From Gammaproteobacteria bacterium (GTDB taxonomy: Bacteria > Pseudomonadota > Gammaproteobacteria > RBG-16-57-12): DNA of 62,811 nt. Positions within the stretch are counted from its first letter, which is position 1. Each line of letters begins with the position of its first letter. Positions 1 through 9,472 of the stretch are shown one piece after another. The DNA lies in the NCBI GenBank assembly GCA_021647245.1, contig JAKIVC010000013.1, positions 1 to 62,811 on the forward strand, in the 5' to 3' direction. The notes beneath the pieces were generated by a model. That model did no database searches. It was not told the origin of the DNA and saw only the letters and a program-made list of their open reading frames with translations. Both the position numbers and the translations under genes were made by a program.

Positions 1-35
1 ATTTCCACCTAGCGACTAGCACTAGAATTAGGGTG

Positions 36-64
36 TTGACAGAAAAAAAACGCCTCTGTATAGT
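36..64 (+). promoter_or_regulatory. sigma-70 promoter of tRNA-Leu
   Basis: A perfect -35 box TTGACA (36-41) is followed after 17 bp by TATAGT (59-64). A C/G-rich discriminator (cgccc) comes next, as is typical of stringently controlled stable-RNA promoters. The tRNA begins about 40 bp downstream. Confidence 0.85.
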
Positions 65-103
65 TCGCCCTCATCGAACACCCTGTTCGAGTTCATCGCG
101 CAT

Positions 104-190
104 GCCTGGGTGGTGAAATTGGTAGACACGCTAGCTTCAGGTGCTAGTGGGGGCAACCCCGTGGAGGTTCAAGTCCTCTCCCAGGCACCA
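104..190 (+). tRNA. tRNA-Leu (anticodon CAG)
   Basis: A class II tRNA of 87 nt. The acceptor stem GCCTGGG (104-110) pairs with CCCAGGC (180-186), followed by discriminator A and an encoded CCA. The anticodon stem CTAGC/GCTAG encloses the loop TTCAGGT, giving anticodon CAG, which reads the Leu codon CUG. The long variable arm and the T-arm (GGTTCAAGTCC) are present. An open frame reads through it but is a by-product of the tRNA sequence. Confidence 0.97.
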
Positions 191-517
191 TTTTTCCAGA
201 ACACACCCATTATTCTGCTATTTTTTAACCGCCCAGCATATCGGCACTTTTTATTTGCAGAGCGCGATCTTTGCGCAGACTTGTGCAATACCCAAGTGAA
301 TACCGAGCTTTCAACTGAAACACTCACTTAGAGTCACTACTCATAGCTGGCCGTCAAGACCACAAAGCCACACTCCAACTAAAACTTGACCATCAAATAG
401 ACAAAACCATAAATTGAAGCCCTATTTTCCTGCCTTTACCACTATTTATAAACTACCTATACGGCAATGAACCTCATCGAGCTAACAAAAAAGGGAGAAC
501 CGATTGAAAGAAGATAA

Positions 518-781
518 GAGCTTGGTTTATCAAGCTGGACAGTTAAGCGGATAATATTGCATTTAACCCCTTCTTCACTTTTTCAAATTTTATCCGGCTT
601 GATCACCTATCTTCTGTTAGCTATTTACTGCCATGAGGAACATGATAAATGCGTTTCTATAAAGCACGTGAGAGAGCTGCGAACCAAAGCCCTCAATGAA
701 ACCCGAGAATCACAGGTCATACCACCAGATCCTGGGGACGTAGATTCTCGAAATCCGGAGGGTTTACATGCAAGTACCTAA
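518..781 (+). pseudogene. possible transposase C-terminal remnant (IS4-like)
   Basis: The frame open from the stop at 515-517 encodes about 87 residues. It includes the hydrophobic segment SLFQILSGLITYLLLAIYC followed by a charged region HEEHDKCVSIKHVRELRTK. The pattern of a short helix, a TYLLLAIY-like segment and a basic VRELR stretch is reminiscent of the C-terminus of IS4-type transposases. No upstream catalytic domain, start codon with a ribosome site, or terminal inverted repeat was found, so if real it is a fragment. The family assignment rests on pattern memory only. The alternative is a chance open frame in intergenic DNA. Confidence 0.35.
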
Positions 782-899
782 CCGGACACTACTGACAAAA
801 AAGCGCATACAGTGCCAGAATCCAACCCACATCAACCGATACAACACACACCCTAATCCCCACACTGTCAATCATGATAATAAAAAAGCATCGGTAACA

Positions 900-930
900 T
901 TGACAAAGCAGCAAAAAAAACGCATATTAG
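900..930 (+). promoter_or_regulatory. probable rpsT promoter
   Basis: TTGACA at 900-905 is followed by CATATT at 923-928 (17 bp spacing) or TATTAG at 925-930 (19 bp), then a G/C-containing discriminator (ccgacc). This leaves an mRNA leader of roughly 50 bases before the UUG start of rpsT. Confidence 0.6.
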
Positions 931-985
931 CCGACCTTCGGTATCGATCGAACAATATTCAACGGAAAATTTTAGGAGTAGACCT

Positions 986-1249
986 TTGGCAAATTCAGCA
1001 CAAGCTAAAAAACGTGCCCGCCAGGCAGAGAAGAGCCGTCAACTGAACACTTCTCAACGCAGTGAAATGCGCACTACCATCAAGAAAGTACTAAAAGCCC
1101 TGGACGGTGGTGATAAAGCACTCGCTGAAGCTGCTTACAAGGCCGCGGCACCCGCGCTTGACAAAGCGGCTCGCAAAGGACTGATCCATGCAAATAAAGC
1201 AGCTCGCACCAAGAGCCGCCTAAATGCACGCATCAAATCTGCCGCTTAG
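986..1249 (+). CDS. rpsT: 30S ribosomal protein S20
   Basis: Ribosomal protein S20 binds 16S rRNA early in assembly of the 30S subunit. The 87-residue product begins MANSAQAKKRARQAEKSR and is Lys/Arg/Ala-rich throughout, with the C-terminal NKAARTKSRLNARIK motif typical of S20; the length is normal. The start is a TTG preceded by the ribosome site TAGGAG at 972-977. E. coli rpsT also starts with UUG, which limits its translation and takes part in autogenous control, so this start is likely genuine rather than an annotation artefact. It is monocistronic, with its own promoter and terminator. Confidence 0.96.
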   Translation: MANSAQAKKRARQAEKSRQLNTSQRSEMRTTIKKVLKALDGGDKALAEAAYKAAAPALDKAARKGLIHANKAARTKSRLNARIKSAA

Positions 1250-1267
1250 TAGAGACACCAGCTGCAC

Positions 1268-1293
1268 AAAAAAACCCGCATTGCGGGTTTTTT
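1268..1293 (+). terminator. rho-independent terminator of rpsT
   Basis: The stem AACCCGC/GCGGGTT encloses a three-base ATT loop and is followed by a run of T, 20 bp after the rpsT stop codon. The upstream A-run means it could also act for leftward transcription leaving proB. Confidence 0.9.
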
Positions 1294-1318
1294 ATGTCTG
1301 TCAATAACTAGATTTAAC

Positions 1319-1390
1319 GTCACTATTCAGCGTGTTTATATTTCCCCTAAAACCGAGACGCTTTCGCGATGAATACGCTGATCAGCTACG
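1319..1390. repeat. dispersed repeat, short copy (A)
   Basis: These 72 bp between the rpsT terminator and the proB stop match 29096-29239. The first 20 bases (GTCACTATTCAGCGTGTTTA) are identical. About 30 more are similar (cctaaaa-cgag-ttcgc), and after a gap both resume with AATACGCTGA and TACG. Copy A lacks about 71 bp of the middle of copy B. The two lie in unrelated intergenic regions, which suggests a dispersed intergenic repeat or insertion-element remnant. Confidence 0.7.
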
Positions 1391-1392
1391 AT

Positions 1393-3559
<2,167 letters not shown>

Positions 3560-3621
3560 TCACACCGCCAAGGGGCCAACACCCCAATGGGTTCAACCAG
3601 ACATCATTCAGATCTTAAATA

Positions 3622-3656
3622 ACAAAAAAAGCCCTACCAGAAAAGGCAGAGCTTCT
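3622..3656 (-). terminator. terminator or attenuator between rpmA and obgE
   Basis: Read leftward, AAGCTCTGCC and GGTAGGGCTT form a 10-bp stem (two G-U pairs) around a short U-rich loop, followed by seven T. It sits between rpmA and obgE and should end part of the ribosomal-protein transcript before the GTPase gene. Confidence 0.8.
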
Positions 3657-3681
3657 TCAACACAGAGTCAGGCTCGTCTGC

Positions 3682-3939
3682 TTAAGCTGCCAATACGCTC
3701 ACAAACTTACGATTCTTAGGGCCCTTCACCTCAAAGACAACACGACCATCTGCTTTTGCAAACAGTGTATCATCTTTACCAATGCCGACATTCAAGCCAG
3801 GATGGAAATGAGTGCCGCGCTGGCGGATCAGAATATTACCAGCAACTACTTCTTGACCGCCAAAACGCTTAACACCCAAGCGTTTGGAGACAGAATCGCG
3901 ACCGTTACGAGTACTACCACCCGCTTTCTTATGTGCCAT
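3682..3939 (-). CDS. rpmA: 50S ribosomal protein L27
   Basis: L27 reaches toward the peptidyl-transferase centre with its N-terminal tail. The product has 85 residues and starts [16 protein letters not shown], the conserved tail, followed by [11 protein letters not shown] and a [10 protein letters not shown] segment; length and sequence are standard. There is no N-terminal extension of the kind that Firmicutes L27 must cleave. It lies 22 bp downstream of rplU and is followed by a hairpin terminator, so rplU-rpmA form the main transcript. Confidence 0.98.
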   Translation of the reverse strand: MAHKKAGGSTRNGRDSVSKRLGVKRFGGQEVVAGNILIRQRGTHFHPGLNVGIGKDDTLFAKADGRVVFEVKGPKNRKFVSVLAA

Positions 3940-3961
3940 TGCTAAACCCCTTACAAATTAG

Positions 3962-4273
3962 TTAAGCCGAAATCCCAGTAATCTGGACCTCAGTATATGC
4001 TTGGCGATGACCCGCCTGCTTACGATAGTGTTTACGGCGCTTGAACTTGATAATCATCACTTTCTTGCCACGACCATGGGAGAGCACGGTAGCGCTAACC
4101 TTGCCACCCTCTACCCGAGGAGTGCCGACTTTGATATCCTCACCGTCAGCAACCAGTAAAACATCGTCAAATGCCACTGCACCACCTACTTCAGCAGTCA
4201 GTTTTTCAATCTTCAGGGTTTCGCCTTCAGATACTTTATATTGCTTTCCGCCGGTCTTGATTACAGCGTACAT
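3962..4273 (-). CDS. rplU: 50S ribosomal protein L21
   Basis: L21 binds 23S rRNA in the large subunit. The 103-residue protein begins [17 protein letters not shown] and ends with the family-typical [15 protein letters not shown] and TEVQITGI segments. The frame stays open 28 codons further upstream, but the ATG at 4273 matches the family N-terminus and is preceded on the coding strand by a GGAG-type ribosome site, so I use it. It is the first gene of the leftward rplU-rpmA-obgE-proB set. Confidence 0.97.
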   Translation of the reverse strand: MYAVIKTGGKQYKVSEGETLKIEKLTAEVGGAVAFDDVLLVADGEDIKVGTPRVEGGKVSATVLSHGRGKKVMIIKFKRRKHYRKQAGHRQAYTEVQITGISA

Positions 4274-4357
4274 GTTAAATCTCCAACTCTGCACCCGCAC
4301 CACCTGATTAGGCTGCGCAATGCGTAAACTTATAAACCATACGTTTCGAGGCGGCAA

Positions 4358-4386
4358 AGTTTAACCACATCTACCACAGCCGTCAA
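4358..4386 (-). promoter_or_regulatory. promoter of rplU-rpmA (leftward)
   Basis: Read leftward, TTGACG (4386-4381) and TAAACT (4363-4358) are separated by 17 bp and followed by a G/C-rich discriminator (ttgccgcc), as expected for a growth-rate-controlled ribosomal-protein promoter. It leaves a leader of about 75-80 bases before rplU. Confidence 0.7.
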
Positions 4387-4523
4387 ATGGTTTACGCTAT
4401 TAATTCGCCACCCAGATAAAACCCTATTCAAAATCACAGAATAAAATGAGATAGCGTTTGCATCCTGAGATTGGGCAAGGTAGATTTATCGACTCAAACA
4501 ACAGCCAGATTCTGAATATTTTA

Positions 4524-5525
4524 ATGTCTGACACACTTACCACAAAACAGCGCGATCATGAGTTGGCTGAAATACAGGCGCTAATCGAAGAGGAGCGCCA
4601 TTCGGTCGATCAACTGATCACTGAGAGCCTGCACTCCGATGTCGCACTCATCAACCAGATGGGTCATCACATTATAAATAGTGGTGGCAAACGCCTACGC
4701 CCAATGCTGCTGCTGCTGACGGCACGCGCCTTTGACTATCAGGGCAGTGACCACATCAATCTTGCCACCATTGTCGAGTTTATTCACACCGCAACCCTGC
4801 TGCACGACGATGTGGTGGACAACTCACTGCTACGTCGTGGATCAGAAACGGCCAATGCCATCTGGGGTGACCAGGCCAGCGTCTTGGTGGGTGATTTCCT
4901 CTACTCGCGTGCCTTTGAGATGATGGTAGCACTCGACAGCATGCGGATTATGGGGATCATGTCCCACACCACCAACACCATTGCGGAAGGTGAGGTGATG
5001 CAGCTACTCAACAGTCGCAACCCGGATACCAGCGAAGAGAGCTACATGGCAGCCAATCGCTGCAAAACAGCCAAACTATTTGAAGCCGCCACACAACTCG
5101 GCGCGGTCATCAGCAACAGCAGCCAAGCACAAGAGAAAGCGATGGCTAACTTTGGCTTGCATCTGGGCATTGCTTACCAATTAATAGATGACGTACTGGA
5201 TTACAGTGCCACCGCTGAGGAGATGGGCAAGAATGTAGGCGATGACCTGGCCGAAGGCAAGCCGACCCTTCCCCTAATATACGCCATGCGTACCGGCACC
5301 GAGCAGCAACGGGAGACCATTCGCAACGCCATCATTAACGGCGATCGTAGTTTAATTGACCAGGTCAGTGAAGCAATCACTGCGACCGGATCTATCGACT
5401 ACACCGCTGAAATTGCCCAGCGCCAAGCTGAAATTGCCAGAGAGTCACTCAGCCACCTACCCGACTCGCCGTTTCGCAATGCACTCCATGAGCTGCTTAA
5501 TTTTTGTGTGGAGCGTCGCTACTAG
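4524..5525 (+). CDS. ispB: octaprenyl (polyprenyl) diphosphate synthase
   Basis: A trans-isoprenyl diphosphate synthase that extends farnesyl diphosphate to the polyprenyl side chain of ubiquinone or menaquinone. The protein carries the GGKRLRP motif, the first aspartate-rich motif DDVVD at about 95-99 and the second DDVLD near residue 220, with the GKNVGDDLAEGKPTLPL stretch after it. I chose the ATG at 4524 (333 residues) because the product then matches the length of IspB; a TTG at 4458 would add 22 poorly conserved residues. Its stop overlaps the GTG start of pilS by one base. The gene is divergent from rplU, the usual arrangement in Gammaproteobacteria. Confidence 0.95.
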   Translation: MSDTLTTKQRDHELAEIQALIEEERHSVDQLITESLHSDVALINQMGHHIINSGGKRLRPMLLLLTARAFDYQGSDHINLATIVEFIHTATLLHDDVVDNSLLRRGSETANAIWGDQASVLVGDFLYSRAFEMMVALDSMRIMGIMSHTTNTIAEGEVMQLLNSRNPDTSEESYMAANRCKTAKLFEAATQLGAVISNSSQAQEKAMANFGLHLGIAYQLIDDVLDYSATAEEMGKNVGDDLAEGKPTLPLIYAMRTGTEQQRETIRNAIINGDRSLIDQVSEAITATGSIDYTAEIAQRQAEIARESLSHLPDSPFRNALHELLNFCVERRY

Positions 5526-7123
5526 TGCAACACCCGGCGGTAGCGTCATCGCAAGCTCATCCTTGGCGCACCCTGCGCCTATTCAACATCTTCCGCATCA
5601 TTCTGGCAACAACACTTTTCGGACTCACACTACTGCCCACAACCAACAGCGTCGTGCAGACAGCACATTCGGCACTTTTTCAGAATGCCAGCTTGCTGTT
5701 TCTACTTTTTTCAGTGGTCAGTTTAATCACCACCCACAAACAGCAGCCCCGCTTCGGCACCCAGGTCTACCTCTACGCCATTATCGACATCATCGCCATC
5801 ACCACGCTCACCCACGCCCTTAACAGCGGCGAAGGTTCTTTAGAGATACTGCTGATCATCACCATCATCGGTACCGCGCTGCTACTGCCCGAGCGCGGCG
5901 CCATCCTCATCGCCTCCTTCGCTACACTGGCATTACTGGGCGAACGAGGCTACAGCCAATTAATTGACCAGCTCAGCGTTAACTACACCCAGGCCGGTCT
6001 GCTGGGAGCTACTTTTTTTGCTGTGGCGCTGCTCAGCACCGCCCTTAACCGCCGACTAAAAGAAAGTGAGCAGCTGGCCGAGCAGCGGGGCATTGACCTG
6101 GCCAACCTTGCCCAGCTAAATCAACATGTCATACAGCTGCTACAATCGGGCGTGCTGGTGATCGACAAAAATCAACGCATTCGCCTCGTCAACCAAACGG
6201 CTCTGCAACTTTTAGGGCTGCCAGACAAGAGCGTCCACCTCAACCAACTGCCGGCCACACTACAACAACACTACCAACACTGGGCAGAGACAAAACAGCA
6301 ACCCGATAGCCATTTTAAAACACCACAAAAGGGCAGTAAAATCAGCGCTCACTTCAAACTACTGGGCAGCCAAGCAGAGCAGGGGACTATTATTTTCCTA
6401 GAAGATAGCTCCGCCCTCTCCCAGCGAGTACAACACCTTAAGCTCGCCTCCCTCGGCCAACTGACTGCCAGCATTGCTCACGAAATCCGCAACCCGCTGG
6501 GAGCGATAAGCCATGCTGCACAGCTGCTCGATGAATCCCCGGCACTGGAGCAAGAAGATAAACGCCTGATCGAAATCATCAGCAACCACTCCAGCCGCAT
6601 GAACACCATCATTGAGAGCATTTTACAACTGAGCCGGCGTGAAGAGTTTAAGCCAACAACCATTGTCGTCGATGAGTGGCTCGAGACCTTTTTAGATGAA
6701 CTCATCAGCAGCAACCCGATCGACATAGATGATATAGCGATTCACATCAACAGCAATGAAACCATTGCTATGGACCCCACCCACCTCTACCAAATCGTCT
6801 CTAACCTCTGCAACAATGCCATACACCATAGCCGTCACTGCCCAGACACCCCGAAAGTAGAGCTCCACTATGGCACCTCACCAACCCACCAGCACCCCTA
6901 TCTCGATATAGAAGATCATGGCCCCGGCATTAGCCCGGCAGATGCGGAACATATCTTCGAACCCTTCTACACCACCGAAAACAGCGGCACTGGACTCGGC
7001 CTCTACATTGCGAGAGAATTGTGCGAATGCAACCACGCGACACTGGACTATATAGAGAGTAGTCGTGGCGCTCGCTTCCGAATCACCTTCAGCAACCTGG
7101 ATACTACACAGCAGAGACTATGA
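5525..7123 (+). CDS. pilS: type IV pilus sensor histidine kinase PilS
   Basis: PilS is the inner-membrane sensor that phosphorylates PilR and adjusts pilin transcription, in Pseudomonas by sensing pilin in the membrane. The sequence shows about six hydrophobic segments in the first 180 residues, a PAS-like region (about 200-295), a dimerisation/phosphoacceptor domain with SIAHEIRNP (His319), and an ATPase domain with NLCNNAIHH, DHGPGIS and GTGLGL. The start is placed at the GTG that overlaps the ispB stop by one base; an upstream TTG at 5504 in the same frame is possible. Its end overlaps pilR by four bases (ATGA), so the pair is translationally coupled. Confidence 0.93.
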   Translation: MQHPAVASSQAHPWRTLRLFNIFRIILATTLFGLTLLPTTNSVVQTAHSALFQNASLLFLLFSVVSLITTHKQQPRFGTQVYLYAIIDIIAITTLTHALNSGEGSLEILLIITIIGTALLLPERGAILIASFATLALLGERGYSQLIDQLSVNYTQAGLLGATFFAVALLSTALNRRLKESEQLAEQRGIDLANLAQLNQHVIQLLQSGVLVIDKNQRIRLVNQTALQLLGLPDKSVHLNQLPATLQQHYQHWAETKQQPDSHFKTPQKGSKISAHFKLLGSQAEQGTIIFLEDSSALSQRVQHLKLASLGQLTASIAHEIRNPLGAISHAAQLLDESPALEQEDKRLIEIISNHSSRMNTIIESILQLSRREEFKPTTIVVDEWLETFLDELISSNPIDIDDIAIHINSNETIAMDPTHLYQIVSNLCNNAIHHSRHCPDTPKVELHYGTSPTHQHPYLDIEDHGPGISPADAEHIFEPFYTTENSGTGLGLYIARELCECNHATLDYIESSRGARFRITFSNLDTTQQRL

Positions 7124-8499
7124 GCAACCACCTGGCCTTAATTGTTGATGATGAACCCGACATTCGCGAACTGATGATGCTGACCCTAGGGCGCATGGGT
7201 ATCGAATCCTTCACCGCTGCCACACTCAAAGAGGCTTACAGCCTGCTGCAGAAGCACAAATTCCATATCTGCCTCACCGATATGCGGCTGCCGGACGGCA
7301 ATGGGCTCACCCTGGTAGAACACCTGCAACTCAAAGCGCCCGAGATGCCGTGCGCGGTAATCACCGCACACGGCAACGTCGAGTCAGCGGTACAGGCACT
7401 CAAATACGGCGCATTCGACTTTGTCTCAAAGCCGATTGAGCTACCCATTTTACGCAACCTGGTTAAATCAGCACTCAAACTAAATAACACGCCAGATAAA
7501 GATCGGCGCTCACGAGATACTCTGCTCGGCGAGTCAGATGTCATGCGCACCACCCGCTCAATGATTGCCAAGCTCTCGCGCAGCCAGGCGCCGGTTTATG
7601 TCAGCGGTGAATCCGGCACTGGCAAAGAGCTGGTCGCCCGGCTGATACACGATAAAGGACCACGAAGCGAAGGCCCCTTCATCCCGGTTAACTGCGGCGC
7701 AATACCCGGTGAACTGATGGAGAGCGAATTTTTCGGCCACAAAAAGGGTAGCTTCACCGGTGCTATTGCCGATAAACCGGGGCTTTTTCTCTCCGCCGAT
7801 GGCGGCACACTTTTTCTGGATGAAGTAGCCGACCTGCCGTTTCACATGCAGGTGAAGCTACTGCGCGCCATCCAAGAGAAAGCGGTACGCCCGGTGGGCG
7901 GTGACAAAGAGCTCTCCACCGATGTACGCATTCTCTGCGCCACCCACAAAGATCTCGCCAAACTGGTAGAGAGTGGAAAGTTTCGCCAGGATCTCTTCTA
8001 CCGACTCAACGTGATTGAACTACGAGTTCCACCGCTGCGCGAGCGTCAGCAGGATATCCCACAGCTGGCGGAGCACATTATCAATAAGCTCGCCCAACAG
8101 GCAAACATCACCCCGCCACAACTCACTGAACAAGCAAAGCACGCACTCTATCAATACCACTTCCCTGGCAATGTCCGCGAACTGGAAAACACCCTTGAAC
8201 GCGCCTTAACCCTCTGCGAAGGAGAAGAGGTCATCCTCAGCGACCTGCAACTACCGCCGCCAGTTGAAAGACCAAGCCCAACAGAGACCACCACAACCAC
8301 CAACCCGCCACAGCAGCAGACCACCGCCATCGCCGCCAATGACAACATCCAGCTGGAGGAGCACCTGGAGTCCATCGAGCGGGAGCTGATTCAAAAAGCC
8401 CTGGAAAAAACCCGCCACAACAAAACCAAGGCGGCCGAGCTACTCGGCATCACCTTCCGCGCCCTGCGCTATCGCCTCAAAAAACTCGACATGGAATAG
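7120..8499 (+). CDS. pilR: sigma-54 response regulator PilR
   Basis: PilR is an NtrC-family activator that remodels sigma-54 RNA polymerase at pilA. Its 459 residues comprise a receiver domain with phosphoacceptor Asp54 (TDMRLPDG), an AAA+ domain with Walker A GESGTGKE (163-170) and the sigma-54 contact loop GSFTGA (210-215, the Ser variant of GAFTGA), and a C-terminal Fis-type helix-turn-helix (about 415-455, NKTKAAELLGIT). A Thr/Pro/Gln-rich linker (about 385-410) precedes the DNA-binding domain. pilA, its expected target, lies just downstream behind a sigma-54 promoter. Confidence 0.95.
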   Translation: MSNHLALIVDDEPDIRELMMLTLGRMGIESFTAATLKEAYSLLQKHKFHICLTDMRLPDGNGLTLVEHLQLKAPEMPCAVITAHGNVESAVQALKYGAFDFVSKPIELPILRNLVKSALKLNNTPDKDRRSRDTLLGESDVMRTTRSMIAKLSRSQAPVYVSGESGTGKELVARLIHDKGPRSEGPFIPVNCGAIPGELMESEFFGHKKGSFTGAIADKPGLFLSADGGTLFLDEVADLPFHMQVKLLRAIQEKAVRPVGGDKELSTDVRILCATHKDLAKLVESGKFRQDLFYRLNVIELRVPPLRERQQDIPQLAEHIINKLAQQANITPPQLTEQAKHALYQYHFPGNVRELENTLERALTLCEGEEVILSDLQLPPPVERPSPTETTTTTNPPQQQTTAIAANDNIQLEEHLESIERELIQKALEKTRHNKTKAAELLGITFRALRYRLKKLDME

Positions 8500-8568
8500 A
8501 TACCACAATAAATACAATAAAATAGAGGGTCACTACGCCACAAGGTATCGCCACAGCGGGGCGGAAGC

Positions 8569-8583
8569 TGACAAAAATTGTCA
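8569..8583. promoter_or_regulatory. inverted repeat, candidate PilR enhancer site
   Basis: TGACAA-AAA-TTGTCA is a perfect 6-3-6 palindrome about 120-135 bp upstream of the pilA -24 box, a normal distance for an NtrC-type enhancer. Pseudomonas PilR recognises TGTC-containing sites, and this palindrome carries TGTC on both strands. The function is inferred. Confidence 0.5.
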
Positions 8584-8704
8584 CACTATCTAACATCAAT
8601 ACAGACAGATCGCAACCGAAATCAGACAATAAAACCAGCGCAACACCCTGAAAAGGAAAGAGTTCTCAAAACAAAATAAAACATTTGATTTCAAAAAGAC
8701 AACT

Positions 8705-8720
8705 TGGCACACTGAGTGCA
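8705..8720 (+). promoter_or_regulatory. sigma-54 (-24/-12) promoter of pilA
   Basis: TGGCAC-actga-gTGCA matches the consensus TGGCAC-N5-TTGCA except for one base. GG (8706-8707) and GC (8718-8719) are exactly 10 bp apart. The position, about 115 bp before the pilA ATG and downstream of pilR, fits PilR-dependent transcription. Confidence 0.88.
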
Positions 8721-8835
8721 GCTTACACAAGCAAGGCAATCAGCCGATTCCGAAGTCACTGCCACCCGAAGGGCACAAGCAGTCTCTAAGGGTAAGTAGC
8801 AACTTTGAATTAATCATCACCGTGGAGAACACATC

Positions 8836-9276
8836 ATGATCATACAAAAACAACAAGGCTTCACCCTCATCGAACTCATGATCGTTGTAGCGATCATCGG
8901 CATTCTGGCAGCAGTAGCACTGCCTGCCTATCAAGATTATACCGTACGCGCCAAAGTAACCGAAGGGCTTAGTCTTGCCGCAGGTGCCAAAATCGCCGTT
9001 GCTGAAAATGCCGCGCAAGCCGTAAATCCACTAAGCGAAGGCTGGACCGCCCCCGCTGTCACTGATGCGGTAGCTGGTCTCGCCATTGACGGAGCGAATG
9101 GCCAAATCACCATATCCTATACCGCAGCAGCGGGTGGTAACACCATCGTACTTACTCCAGAAACAGGGGGGGCTGCACTGGTTGCAGGCACCATTCCTGC
9201 CGGTGGCTCAATTGAGTGGGATTGCGCTACTAACAGCACCAATGATGTGAAATACCGTCCTGCCACATGTCGTTAA
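8836..9276 (+). CDS. pilA: type IV major pilin (type IVa)
   Basis: This encodes the subunit of the pilus fibre. The short leader MIIQKQQG ends in Gly before the [18 protein letters not shown] hydrophobic helix, the cleavage and N-methylation site for PilD. Glu5 of the mature protein is present. The body is a Gly/Ala/Thr-rich globular domain ending with a Cys pair (WDCATNS and ATCR), which would close the usual D-loop. With 146 residues it is a normal class IVa pilin. The C-terminus is Cys-Arg, not the terminal Ser modified by TfpO. It is monocistronic, with a sigma-54 promoter and a strong terminator. Confidence 0.94.
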   Translation: MIIQKQQGFTLIELMIVVAIIGILAAVALPAYQDYTVRAKVTEGLSLAAGAKIAVAENAAQAVNPLSEGWTAPAVTDAVAGLAIDGANGQITISYTAAAGGNTIVLTPETGGAALVAGTIPAGGSIEWDCATNSTNDVKYRPATCR

Positions 9277-9311
9277 TGCCGCACAGGGTTTGATTTAAAC
9301 CCACCCGACAG

Positions 9312-9346
9312 AAAGCCCCCTCAATAACTTGAGGGGGCTTTTTTTG
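9312..9346 (+). terminator. terminator of pilA
   Basis: The stem AAAGCCCCCTCA/TGAGGGGGCTTT is followed by a T-run, about 36 bp after the pilA stop. It separates the pilin from the glycan cluster. Confidence 0.93.
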
Positions 9347-9472
9347 TATCTGCAGCTGCTTTAAAAATAGGGCCTTACCCGCTTACTGGCTGATATTGTG
9401 ACGACGCTGTTCCTCGCTGGGGATTAGGGTGTTAACATCAGCCACTCTTTTACCACTGCCAAGATCATTCCC

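Larger units (their letters stand above)
191..985. other. long intergenic stretch, mostly unexplained
   Basis: About 795 bases lie between tRNA-Leu and rpsT. I see no complete gene. The middle (about 518-781) resembles the C-terminal part of a transposase, and the last 90 bases hold the rpsT promoter and leader. Two short frames (557-781 and 768-1046) exist; the second merely overlaps rpsT in another frame and has no recognisable features. The stretch is A+T-richer than the neighbouring genes, which fits degenerate or transferred DNA. Confidence 0.6.
8500..8835 (+). other. pilA control region
   Basis: These 336 bases between pilR and pilA hold no gene. They contain a perfect inverted repeat (8569-8583), several GACA/TGTC elements (near 8604 and 8625), a sigma-54 promoter (8705-8720) and a leader of about 100 bases ending in a GGAG ribosome site at 8824-8827. 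Confidence 0.75.

Noticed and set aside
110-331. Open frame MVKLVDTLASGASGG... over the tRNA
   Set aside because: It is the translation of tRNA-Leu itself; such frames are common artefacts of tRNA-Leu genes.
768-1046. Frame of 92 residues ending inside rpsT
   Set aside because: It overlaps rpsT in another frame, has no start signal and no recognisable domains; composition follows the A-rich leader.
7236-7571. Antisense frames over pilR, secA and other genes
   Set aside because: They are shadows of the sense genes: no ribosome sites, no domains, and codon patterns mirror the opposite strand.
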